DNA from: Flavobacterium sp. W4I14
GTDB taxonomy: Bacteria > Bacteroidota > Bacteroidia > Sphingobacteriales > Sphingobacteriaceae
Reading direction: 5' to 3'
Length of the DNA: 64,000 nt
Assembly (NCBI GenBank): GCA_030817875.1
Contig: JAUSZU010000001.1
Coordinates: forward strand, 868,001-932,000
Position 1 is the stretch's first letter; every line of letters begins with the position of its first letter. This document shows positions 57,003 through 64,000 of the stretch, piece after piece. The position numbers and the translations under genes are program-made. The notes below the pieces were generated by a model, which searched no databases, was not told where the DNA came from, and was given only the letters and a program-made list of their open reading frames with translations.

Positions 57003-57438
57003 ATTATTTTTTGTACCGAATGGCTCAACTTAATTCTATCGGGCCGCCACAAGCCCTAAGTCCCTTGCACTATCGCTCACAACTGTAATGGTCCATTTTA
57101 GCTCAATAATGGCGCTAATTGGCTCAATTTAGCTCATTTTAGCTCAAAATGAGGAGTCAATGCTATTAAACCGCTAGGTTTGGGCATGGATTTAAAACAT
57201 ACCGTTATAAACAGAAAATCTTATTTGAACAAACATTTTTTCACCCAAAAACAAAAATTATGACAACGTATTCAAAAAAGCGTAAATGGCGCATTTCCAG
57301 GCAAAGTAGGCAGTATAATTGGCAGCAACAGGTGTTGCATAGATTAACTAAAGAGCCTGCCCAAAAAGCACAGTAGATCCATATCAGGGTTGGTATCTCG
57401 GATAAGTTGCAGGAATTCGTTTTGAGATTGATAAATTA

Positions 57439-58578
57439 TTAATTAACCAATACTTTCTTTCTTGATTTTACAAAACTCAATAAGTAAGCCAGTAGCAGAA
57501 GAGGCACTGCCATCCAGATGATTTCGTGGACACCAAATTTTGCGATTATCATGCCACCCAAGAATGCGCCCAGTGAAATGCCGATATTATAGCAAGATGT
57601 TAAAAGACTGTTTACAAATTCTAATGCATTATGGGGAACGGATTGGGTGGTTCGAATGTTGGGTACTAAAAACCCACCGGTATGGATCATGCCCCATAAC
57701 GAAACAATAATTACCATAGGGATAAAAATTGTTCCAAAATAATAAGCCAATATTTGCACAGCTATCAAAAGAATAAAAAAGAACCGGCTGGTTAATATTA
57801 CATTTTTACCGAGTGCAATACCCATTAACCAGTTACCAAGAATCCCCATTCCACCAAATAGGAGCAGCATAATGCTAATTTGAGCGCCGTTCATATTCGA
57901 AATATTTTCAAGGTATGCGGCAAGGTAGCTATAACTTGAGAACATGGCCGCAAGTGTAAGTACGGTGGAAACAAGGTTTAGCCAAAGCCTGGTATCCTTT
58001 AAAACATGCAACTGGCTTTCAGCCGATTTCTCGCTGTTGCCCGGCATAGACGGCACAACAAATAACAGGCCTAAAAAGGCAATCAAACTGATAATGCTGG
58101 TTAAGAAAAAAGATGCCTGCCAGTTATGAAAGTAATCAGCAGCATAGGTAGTTAATGGAACGCCCAATACTGTAGCGATGCTTAAACCGGTCATCACAAC
58201 AGATACCGCCTTGGCCCCGCCTTGTTTGAACGCTACTGCCAGCGAGATATTCCAGAACAGCGGATGGAAGAAGGCAGGTAATATCCTCGCGATCATCAAA
58301 ATGGTAAAGTTAGGGGAAAAAGCTGAAAGCAGGTTTGAGAGTATAAAAATACCCAAAACAAGGCATAATAAGAACTTGCGATTGATCTTGGAAGTAAGGG
58401 CGGTTATAAATGGAGACGATACGGCAACCGTTATAGCAAAGGCACTTAGTAACCATCCGGCTGTATCCACAGAAACACCAAACTCCCTGCTGATGGTTGG
58501 CAAGATGCCGATAACGCCAAATTCGGTAGTAATAATGCCAAAGGCACCTAATGCCAGTATATATATAGACTTATTCAT
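57439..58578 (-). CDS. MFS transporter (DHA1-type)
   Basis: Inner-membrane major facilitator superfamily exporter; 379 residues with 12 predicted helices. Family marks: TEFGVIGILPTISREFGVS in helix 1 (typical of DHA1 efflux members such as AraJ-like proteins), the loop-2 TSKINRKFLL motif-A equivalent, and RILPAFFHPLFWNISLAVAF in helices 4-5. Probably exports small sugars or drugs. It lies 58 bp downstream of an ArsR-type repressor in the same orientation, so the two probably form one operon, with the repressor sensing an unknown signal. Confidence 0.9.
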   Translation of the reverse strand: MNKSIYILALGAFGIITTEFGVIGILPTISREFGVSVDTAGWLLSAFAITVAVSSPFITALTSKINRKFLLCLVLGIFILSNLLSAFSPNFTILMIARILPAFFHPLFWNISLAVAFKQGGAKAVSVVMTGLSIATVLGVPLTTYAADYFHNWQASFFLTSIISLIAFLGLLFVVPSMPGNSEKSAESQLHVLKDTRLWLNLVSTVLTLAAMFSSYSYLAAYLENISNMNGAQISIMLLLFGGMGILGNWLMGIALGKNVILTSRFFFILLIAVQILAYYFGTIFIPMVIIVSLWGMIHTGGFLVPNIRTTQSVPHNALEFVNSLLTSCYNIGISLGAFLGGMIIAKFGVHEIIWMAVPLLLLAYLLSFVKSRKKVLVN

Positions 58579-58636
58579 ATATTTAAATATTTCGATGTGT
58601 ATTGGTGATTTTTTCTGATTTCATACGTGAGCGCCC

Positions 58637-58912
58637 TTAATCCTTTAACGAATTTAGGCAGGCGATGTACTCATTGAGCACTCTCTCGTTCAGCAGGTAT
58701 TTGAAATTACGTCCTTCTTTTTGAGGCACCAACAGGTCTGCATCAACCAGTTGCTTTAAATGGTGTGATACGGAAGGTTGTGTCAGGTCTAAAAGATCAT
58801 TTACTTCTGCACAATAGAGGCAATCTTTCTTTTTTTTAAATTCCTGTAAAATAGCTATCCTATTGGTGTCACTTAGTGCCCGGGATATCTTTTCTATTTT
58901 TTTGTTATCCAT
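58637..58912 (-). CDS. ArsR-family winged-helix repressor
   Basis: DNA-binding regulator, 91 residues from the preferred start ATG 58912 (MDNKKIEKISRALSD); the frame opens at 58939 but the extra MLIWSKARI is not conserved in kind. The winged helix covers almost the whole protein: ISRALSDTNRIAILQEF, the recognition helix LTQPSVSHHLKQLVDADLL and the wing LVPQKEGRNFKYLLN. The Cys pair in KKKDCLYCAEV (CxxC) could bind metal, but this is not the classic CVC site. Likely represses the MFS gene downstream. Confidence 0.88.
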   Translation of the reverse strand: MDNKKIEKISRALSDTNRIAILQEFKKKKDCLYCAEVNDLLDLTQPSVSHHLKQLVDADLLVPQKEGRNFKYLLNERVLNEYIACLNSLKD

Positions 58913-58977
58913 TATTCTTGCTTTGCTCCAAATTAACAAGGGGGTAAAGCTTTGGCAAGGTAAATTTTAATATTGAT

Positions 58978-58997
58978 ATATAGAAATGTATCTATAT
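58978..58997. promoter_or_regulatory. Palindromic candidate ArsR operator
   Basis: ATATAGA and TCTATAT half-sites separated by 6 bp, 66-85 bp upstream of the ArsR start codon. Position and symmetry fit autoregulation; there is no other copy to compare, so the call is tentative. Confidence 0.4.
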
Positions 58998-59357
58998 TTA
59001 TGAGTTGTTTTAGAATAATGATTTTTAATCATCTGGGAGATCCAAGTGAGAAGTGGCAAAATCCACGGTCTGGCTTGCATATATCTCTTTAGCAAAATCG
59101 AAAAACCCCAAAAGGCATTCAGTTTTAAAAAGGCTGTTAACCACATCACTGAAATAAATAATATAAACGGTTTTTTTGGGTGGTGTTATGCTGTTTATTA
59201 TTTTGACTGGCAGTTATTTGGTGGATAATCTCTGGATTCACCTTTTCATCACTTTCCGCACAAAGAATCCGTTGGCGATAGGCAAATCGAAGGCCGTAAT
59301 AATATGATTTAATAGGAACAGCCTCATTATACACTGGATTGAAAAAGAAGCAAAGAA
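58998..59357. other. Intergenic stretch without a supported gene
   Basis: Several 60-codon frames cross this region on both strands, none with a recognisable domain or convincing start. Nothing more is supported. Confidence 0.45.
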
Positions 59358-59389
59358 TTAAGGCCGGATCATAAAAGATCCAGCCTTAA
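59358..59389 (-). terminator. Hairpin downstream of pectate lyase gene
   Basis: The 13-base arms 59358-59370 and 59377-59389 pair with a single mismatch around ATAAAA. On the minus strand a T-rich stretch follows, so it can terminate the pectate lyase transcript about 130 bp after its stop. Confidence 0.5.
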
Positions 59390-59518
59390 AGTATCCTGTT
59401 GATAAACCTTGCTCCCTGAATTTTTGGGGCTGTTTATTTAAGGTATTGATCAACTCAAATTTAACCTGCTTGCTGCTCTACTGCCATGTCCTGCTCGTTA
59501 TTTAATTACCGCAATGCT

Positions 59519-60643
59519 TTATAAAGATGTACAGGAGTTGCCCGAAAGGGTAGCGCCCGCACCATTCGGGGCAGTAACATTTGATTTTACCGCTGAAGCG
59601 CTCAATAGGGTAATACTATATGGCGGGGTAAAGGCTGTTGCCCCATTACCTGCAGTATTTTCGGTTACAGCGGTAAAAATATTGTTTTTCACCTGAACCG
59701 CTGTTGCGCTGTTGTTCATTAGGTCGATAGGGATTTTAACATTTTCGAATACGTTTGACTCCACGAGGATATTTGACTCAAAGCCTGCCTGAATACAGTT
59801 TTTGCTAGCCGTACTGTTAAAATAGTTGTTCACAATGTGCACCTTGCCAAACCTTACTCTTGGCATCCTGCCAACGCAGCCCTGGGCCCACCAGCAGCGC
59901 ACGAAAGTAATGCGGAAGCGGCCCCTGTCCGAAGTAACATCATCACCTGAGCCAATCAGGTTAGAAAAACGATGATCATCCGATCCTCCTGGGCCACCTG
60001 CTCTTGGTGCTTTAAGATAGGCGAATTTACAGTAGGAAACTGTAATGAAATCGGAAGCCGCCTTAATATCAAAGTTTCCATCAACACCGTCTCTGAATTC
60101 GCAGTGGTCTACCCAAACATTGGTGGAAGCATCTAAGGTAACATTGTCCCAGCCATCAACATCGTAAGCGCCCGGGCCTTCAAAAATCAGGTTCCGGATA
60201 ATAATGTTCTTACATCTTTTTACATACATTATCCCTGAGCCTGCCTTGGTCTGGTCAGCTGAAACGATCTTTGCACCAGTAGACCCAAAGAGTGTTTTTC
60301 CTGTTTGGTCCTGAAAGGAAATCCGTCCGCCAGAAGGTACTGTTATTGTGCCGTTGACCTGGATTACCTTGATGGCTGTATTTTCTATTGCCGACTTTAA
60401 CGATGCATAATTTGTAACCACCGTAGTGCTGACTTCTCCACCGCCCGTAGTGCCGCCGTTTTGCGAAGCCCAGGCTTTGGCATAACATACAGCTTCGGTT
60501 GTTGCAAGGTTCGGAATGGTTTGATCGGTTGAAAGCGATGTGTTACTCATTTCGTCACTCAGTTGAGCCGACTTTTCGCAGCTAAACATCAGCATAGGAA
60601 TGCTAATAGCCATTAGATAATGGCATAGATTTTTGTTTCTCAT
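59519..60643 (-). CDS. Pectate lyase, polysaccharide lyase family 1
   Basis: Cleaves polygalacturonate by beta-elimination. The 374-residue product is a lipoprotein by its signal (lipobox MFSC, Cys22), so it sits on the outer membrane. After a linker (about 23-70) the right-handed parallel beta-helix (about 70-340) shows the PL1 pattern: NIIIRNLIFEGPG, DGWDNVTLDASTNVWVDHCE, DGNFDIKAASDFITVSYC with calcium-binding Asp, the DDVTSDRGRFRITFVRCWW strand and the GRMPRVRFGKVHIVNNYF block with the catalytic Arg region. Divergent from the SusC gene at 61183; two inverted copies of a 16-bp operator-like sequence lie between them. This suggests a separate pectin locus continuing past the window end. Confidence 0.92.
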   Translation of the reverse strand: MRNKNLCHYLMAISIPMLMFSCEKSAQLSDEMSNTSLSTDQTIPNLATTEAVCYAKAWASQNGGTTGGGEVSTTVVTNYASLKSAIENTAIKVIQVNGTITVPSGGRISFQDQTGKTLFGSTGAKIVSADQTKAGSGIMYVKRCKNIIIRNLIFEGPGAYDVDGWDNVTLDASTNVWVDHCEFRDGVDGNFDIKAASDFITVSYCKFAYLKAPRAGGPGGSDDHRFSNLIGSGDDVTSDRGRFRITFVRCWWAQGCVGRMPRVRFGKVHIVNNYFNSTASKNCIQAGFESNILVESNVFENVKIPIDLMNNSATAVQVKNNIFTAVTENTAGNGATAFTPPYSITLLSASAVKSNVTAPNGAGATLSGNSCTSL

Positions 60644-60772
60644 TTTTGTTTTTTTTGGTTAGAATTTTTTACAACAGAACAGATTTTTCTTCTTCACATT
60701 TGGTTAATATTCGGTTGTTGTATTAGTTAAGTTACATGATGCATGTGTTTAAGTAGTATTTTTATGTCTAAA

Positions 60773-60788
60773 TATTTGTGCAATCGTT
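60773..60788 (+). promoter_or_regulatory. Operator-like site A (LacI-type candidate)
   Basis: TATTTGTGCAATCGTT, the exact reverse complement of site B at 61002-61017. It lies 129 bp upstream of the pectate lyase start codon on the divergent side. The GCAATCG core resembles LacI-family operator half-sites; the regulator is not in the window. Confidence 0.45.
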
Positions 60789-61001
60789 CCCGTTATCGAT
60801 TGCGTAAAGCCATATTGATTGATTTTACCATTAACTCATTAAAAAAGGATTGATTTCCACTGAAACGGCAACATGAAAATTATATGTGAGCCATTATTTT
60901 ATGTAACATAGATTGTATGATATTATTGCAGTTTTTTAATTTCTCTGGTATCGTTTTTAGCCTAAATTTCTTTCTGATTTCAGTTTTTATTAGGCTCCGC
61001 A

Positions 61002-61017
61002 AACGATTGCACAAATA
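61002..61017 (-). promoter_or_regulatory. Operator-like site B (LacI-type candidate)
   Basis: AACGATTGCACAAATA, inverse of site A, embedded in GCAAACGATTGC, whose GCAA/TTGC arms are palindromic. It is 165 bp upstream of the SusC start. With site A it brackets the divergent promoter region and could allow looping or joint control. Confidence 0.5.
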
Positions 61018-61182
61018 AATAATCCAATTTACTGAAGGCTCTGCTTAAAACTCCGTAAGATTGTTGAGTATGCTGTTCAGTGCTGGATTTCAGGTCTTTG
61101 TGCTGTTTGCATCTAACTAATAATTAACATGTGCATCGAATTTTAGGATTTGATGTGCCTATTGAAAACCTAACCAAATATT

Positions 61183-64000
61183 ATGATCAAATTGTATCTA
61201 TCGTTGGCTATGTGCTGTCTACTTTTTTTTACTGCTGCAGCGCAGAACCGTACCGTTACCGGCCAGGTATCAGATGCCAAAACCGGTGAAACACTAATTG
61301 GGGTTACTATACTCCTCAAGGGCACTACCCAAGGCACAAGTTCAGATGGCAATGGGAAATTTAGCATAAGTGTACCAGGCAATACTGCGGTGCTCGTTTT
61401 TAATTATGTGGGTTATGCCAACCGTGAAGTAACTGTTGGTACGCAAAGTCAAATTAATATCAAGATGTCGCCAGACGAAACCACCCTGAACGATGTTGTT
61501 GTTATTGGATATGGAACGGTAAAAAAACGTGACCTAACAGGCGCTGTAGTATCTGTTAAAGGGGATGATATTGCTAAAGTGCCTTCGGCCAATCCGCTTG
61601 AGTCTATTCAGGGAAAAGTACCGGGTGTTGATATTACCAGAAGCAGTGGCTCAGCCTCGTCGGGCGTTAACATTAATATCAGGGGTACCCGTTCCATTTC
61701 GGCAGGAAACGGTCCGCTTATTATTGTTGATGGTGTGCAGTACGGAAGTTTACAGGATCTAAATGCGAACGATATTGCTTCGATGGAGATCCTCAAGGAT
61801 GCTTCCTCTACTGCAATATACGGATCGAGAGGCGCCAATGGTGTAATCCTGGTAACCACTAAAAAAGGAATTTCCGGACAGGCTGTTGTATCACTTAATT
61901 CCTATTATGGGATCTCGCAGGTTGCACGGTATCCGGGTGTAATGGATGGCCAGCAATTTGTTGAGCAGCGCCGCCAGGCCTATCGTACCACAGGAAACTG
62001 GGCCAGCCCTGCCGATGATATCAAGATCTTTAATTCGGCCGAGTATGCAGCCGTTCAGAATAACCAGTTTACCAATTATCAGGATCTGTTGCTCCACGAT
62101 GGTAGCCAACAGGATTACCAGCTCGGTGTTAGGGCCGGAACCGAAAAAACCAAAGCCTACTTTTCGCTCGATTATTTAAATGAAAAAGGACTCCTTAAAA
62201 ACGACAGATCGGCACGTTACTCGGCGCGGTTAAACCTCGATCAGAACATCGGAAAGTATTTCACAACGGGAATGCAGGCACAGTTTACCCATTACGAGAT
62301 AGATAACCGAAGGGATCCCTTAAACCAGGCCAACAAAATATCGCCTTTGGGAGATGCTTTCGACACGCAGGGCAATTTTATTGTCTATCCGCTTGCAGGA
62401 ACCTCTGTGAATCCCCTTGCAGATGAGCAGCCTGACGTATATTCTGGAAAATCGATCATCAACCGTACCCTCTTGTCTGCTTATATGGAGTTAAAACCGA
62501 TAAAAGGGCTTGTAATCAGGTCGAATCTGGGCGCAAACCTGAATACCGACAGAACAGGAACATTTTCCGATCGGTATTCGATTGACAGGAATGGCTCAGT
62601 TCCAAAAGCCACATATTCGGCTTCGAACAGCCATCTGATCAATATTGAAAATTTTGTAACCTATAACAAAGAAATAAAAGACCACTCTTTTACCCTTACA
62701 GGGATTAATAGTATGCTTTTTAATCGATCTGATAATATCGCTGCATCGGGAGAGAACCAATTGCTCAAATCGCAGCTATTTTATGCATTGGGCAATACTC
62801 AGAACCAGGCTGTTACTACCGCCTATAATATGAGCAACCTGATTTCTTATGCCGGTAGGATTAATTATGCCTATAAAGGGAAATATCTATTAACCGCCAC
62901 CGGACGAACTGATGGCTCTTCTAAACTTGCACAGGCCAATCAATGGGCATTCTTTCCTTCGGCTGCTGTTGCCTGGAGAATCAGCGATGAGCAATTCCTG
63001 AAAGATAGTAAGGTAATCAGCGATCTGAAAGTAAAATACAGCTATGGTATTGCTGGAAGTGATAATATTGGTGCATATTCTACCCAGAGCAGTCTTTCAA
63101 GGATAGCTTTCGGCTACGATGAAACAGCTGTTCCGGCCTATACCTATTCTCCAAGAATCGGAAATGTTGATCTCACCTGGGAAAAGACCAAAACAAGTGA
63201 TTTCGGCCTGGAGATTGGATTGTTCAAAAACAGGATTACGGCAACTTTCGACTATTATGATTCTAAAACTTACGACCTGCTTCTTAACAGAAGTTTGCCT
63301 CCAACCGATGGTGTAACCACAGTAACCCAGAATATCGCCAAAACAAGGAACAAGGGGATTGAGATTTTTATTTCTTCGAAAAACCTGGAGGGCAGGGATT
63401 TCAAATGGTCTACCAACCTTACCTTTAGCAGAAATGTTGAAAAGATAACTGAGCTTGCCGGCGGGGCGCAATCGGATGTGCTCAACTCCTGGTTTGTAGG
63501 CTCACCTGTACAAGCCTTTTACGATTATCAGAAAATCGGGATCTGGCAAACCGGAGAAGAAACAGAAGCTGCGAAATATGGACAGAAGCCGGGCGACATA
63601 CGTGTGGCCGATCTCAATAACGACGGGAAAATAGATGCAACCAATGATAGGAAGATTATTGGTACCAACAGACCAAAATGGAGCGGAGGGCTTGAAAATA
63701 CCTTTAGTTATAAATCATGGGATCTTAATGTTTATATTTTTGCCAGAATTGGACAGACCATTTATCCAGATTTTTTAAGAAGGTATGATCCGCAGGGTGT
63801 TGGCAATAGTACAACTGTTATCAACTACTGGACCCCAGAAAACCCGAGCAACGATTATCCGCGTCCCAATAAAAATATTTCCCTGGCCTCAACGCTTTAT
63901 TCCTCATCCCTTGGTTATGTAGATGGGTCTTATGTAAGGCTGCGTAACATCACCCTGGGTTATACCGTTCCAAAAGAAGTTATCCAGAAGAGTTTTGTTA
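61183..64000 (+). CDS. SusC/RagA-family TonB-dependent receptor, 3' end outside window
   Basis: Outer-membrane glycan importer, partial: 939 codons are open to the window end with no stop. ATG at 61183 follows AACCAAATATT, the common start context here. Signal peptide ends AAA|Q (residue 20); carboxypeptidase-D-like domain about 24-95 (VTGQVSDAKTGETLIGVTIL); signature DVVVIGYGTVKKRDLTG; plug with LIIVDGVQYGS and LKDASSTAIYGSRGANG; barrel reaching the usual VRLRNITLGYTVP segment near the C-terminus. Fewer than about 80 residues are probably missing. A SusD gene is expected directly downstream. The divergent PL1 gene and shared operator-like sites suggest a pectin-related PUL. Confidence 0.94.
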   Translation, partial: MIKLYLSLAMCCLLFFTAAAQNRTVTGQVSDAKTGETLIGVTILLKGTTQGTSSDGNGKFSISVPGNTAVLVFNYVGYANREVTVGTQSQINIKMSPDETTLNDVVVIGYGTVKKRDLTGAVVSVKGDDIAKVPSANPLESIQGKVPGVDITRSSGSASSGVNINIRGTRSISAGNGPLIIVDGVQYGSLQDLNANDIASMEILKDASSTAIYGSRGANGVILVTTKKGISGQAVVSLNSYYGISQVARYPGVMDGQQFVEQRRQAYRTTGNWASPADDIKIFNSAEYAAVQNNQFTNYQDLLLHDGSQQDYQLGVRAGTEKTKAYFSLDYLNEKGLLKNDRSARYSARLNLDQNIGKYFTTGMQAQFTHYEIDNRRDPLNQANKISPLGDAFDTQGNFIVYPLAGTSVNPLADEQPDVYSGKSIINRTLLSAYMELKPIKGLVIRSNLGANLNTDRTGTFSDRYSIDRNGSVPKATYSASNSHLINIENFVTYNKEIKDHSFTLTGINSMLFNRSDNIAASGENQLLKSQLFYALGNTQNQAVTTAYNMSNLISYAGRINYAYKGKYLLTATGRTDGSSKLAQANQWAFFPSAAVAWRISDEQFLKDSKVISDLKVKYSYGIAGSDNIGAYSTQSSLSRIAFGYDETAVPAYTYSPRIGNVDLTWEKTKTSDFGLEIGLFKNRITATFDYYDSKTYDLLLNRSLPPTDGVTTVTQNIAKTRNKGIEIFISSKNLEGRDFKWSTNLTFSRNVEKITELAGGAQSDVLNSWFVGSPVQAFYDYQKIGIWQTGEETEAAKYGQKPGDIRVADLNNDGKIDATNDRKIIGTNRPKWSGGLENTFSYKSWDLNVYIFARIGQTIYPDFLRRYDPQGVGNSTTVINYWTPENPSNDYPRPNKNISLASTLYSSSLGYVDGSYVRLRNITLGYTVPKEVIQKSFV

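Larger units (their letters stand above)
56405..57438. other. One-kilobase non-coding patch rich in short repeats
   Basis: No gene with a recognisable family. Two small frames could be translated: 56571-56741 (56 codons, MRNLPANRVKDYIIK..., open in frame upstream) and 57260-57376 (38 codons, basic, MTTYSKKRKWRISRQ..., preceded by an A-rich context). It also holds tandem GTTACCCC-like units (56780-56820), a 13-bp hairpin (56812-56845), the inverse repeat copy B (56932-57002) and four TTAGCTCA-type units (57094-57150). Confidence 0.55.

Noticed and set aside
58178..58618. 146-codon plus-strand frame opposite the MFS gene
   Set aside because: Antisense to conserved transmembrane helices; no independent evidence.
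59046..59334. 60-62-codon frames on both strands between ArsR and the pectate lyase
   Set aside because: Mutually overlapping, no domain and no conserved start context; no choice between strands is justified.

Overview
The window is Bacteroidota chromosome, most likely a Sphingobacteriaceae member such as Pedobacter. That placement is an inference from four SusC-type receptors with three complete SusC/SusD pairs (the fourth receptor runs off the window), an extracytoplasmic-sensor hybrid two-component regulator (HTCS), TAnnTTTG-type -7 promoter boxes, type IX secretion signals and an AT-rich AAC-CAAAT leader style. No rRNA, tRNA, CRISPR array or intact insertion sequence was seen.

Layout. 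(1) 0.2-7.6 kb: a SusC/SusD pair closed by a strong terminator, then a lone GH2 enzyme. (2) 7.8-9.1 kb: two minus-strand genes of unknown function (membrane protein, lipoprotein). (3) 9.4-43.7 kb: one large polysaccharide utilization locus (PUL). Its units are GH97+GH2; SusC-SusD-SusE-like-DUF4832; the HTCS regulator; a PL(alginate-lyase fold)-GH16-GH105-DUF4886 operon; SusC-SusD-SusC-SusD-CE15; and a second DUF4832 protein with a C-terminal beta-trefoil. (4) 44.2-51.8 kb: a 2254-residue modular T9SS cargo protein with eleven tandem MBG-type repeats, followed by its PorP/SprF-like partner. (5) 52-58.9 kb: general transport and hypothetical genes (TauE, membrane protein, EamA, DUF92, glycolipid-binding, MFS + ArsR), with a repeat-rich 1 kb non-coding patch. 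(6) 59.5-64 kb: a PL1 pectate lyase divergent from a SusC gene that runs off the window end.

The most informative signal is a four-copy cis element in region 3. It is a 21-bp-period direct repeat, GTACAAAAnnnAACC then GTACAAAAnnGAACCC, with an invariant spacer. A TAnnTTTG-like -7 box begins 35-36 bp after the start of the second repeat in every copy. The copies stand before GH97, SusC (13820), SusC (30454) and the second DUF4832 gene. The natural reading is that the HTCS at 21557-25642 binds this repeat through its AraC domain and switches on four transcription units together. Each copy is also followed, 29-38 bp from the start of the -7 box, by an ATG opening a short leader ORF.

How the genes may work together (inference): an outer-membrane lyase, GH16, DUF4832 and CE15 proteins would cut or de-esterify a uronic-acid-containing polysaccharide at the surface. 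Three SusC/D pairs would import oligomers; GH105 would remove the unsaturated uronic acid left by the lyase, and GH2/GH97 would finish the neutral or acidic sugars in the periplasm. No sulfatase is present, so a sulfated algal glycan is unlikely. The exact substrate cannot be read from sequence alone.
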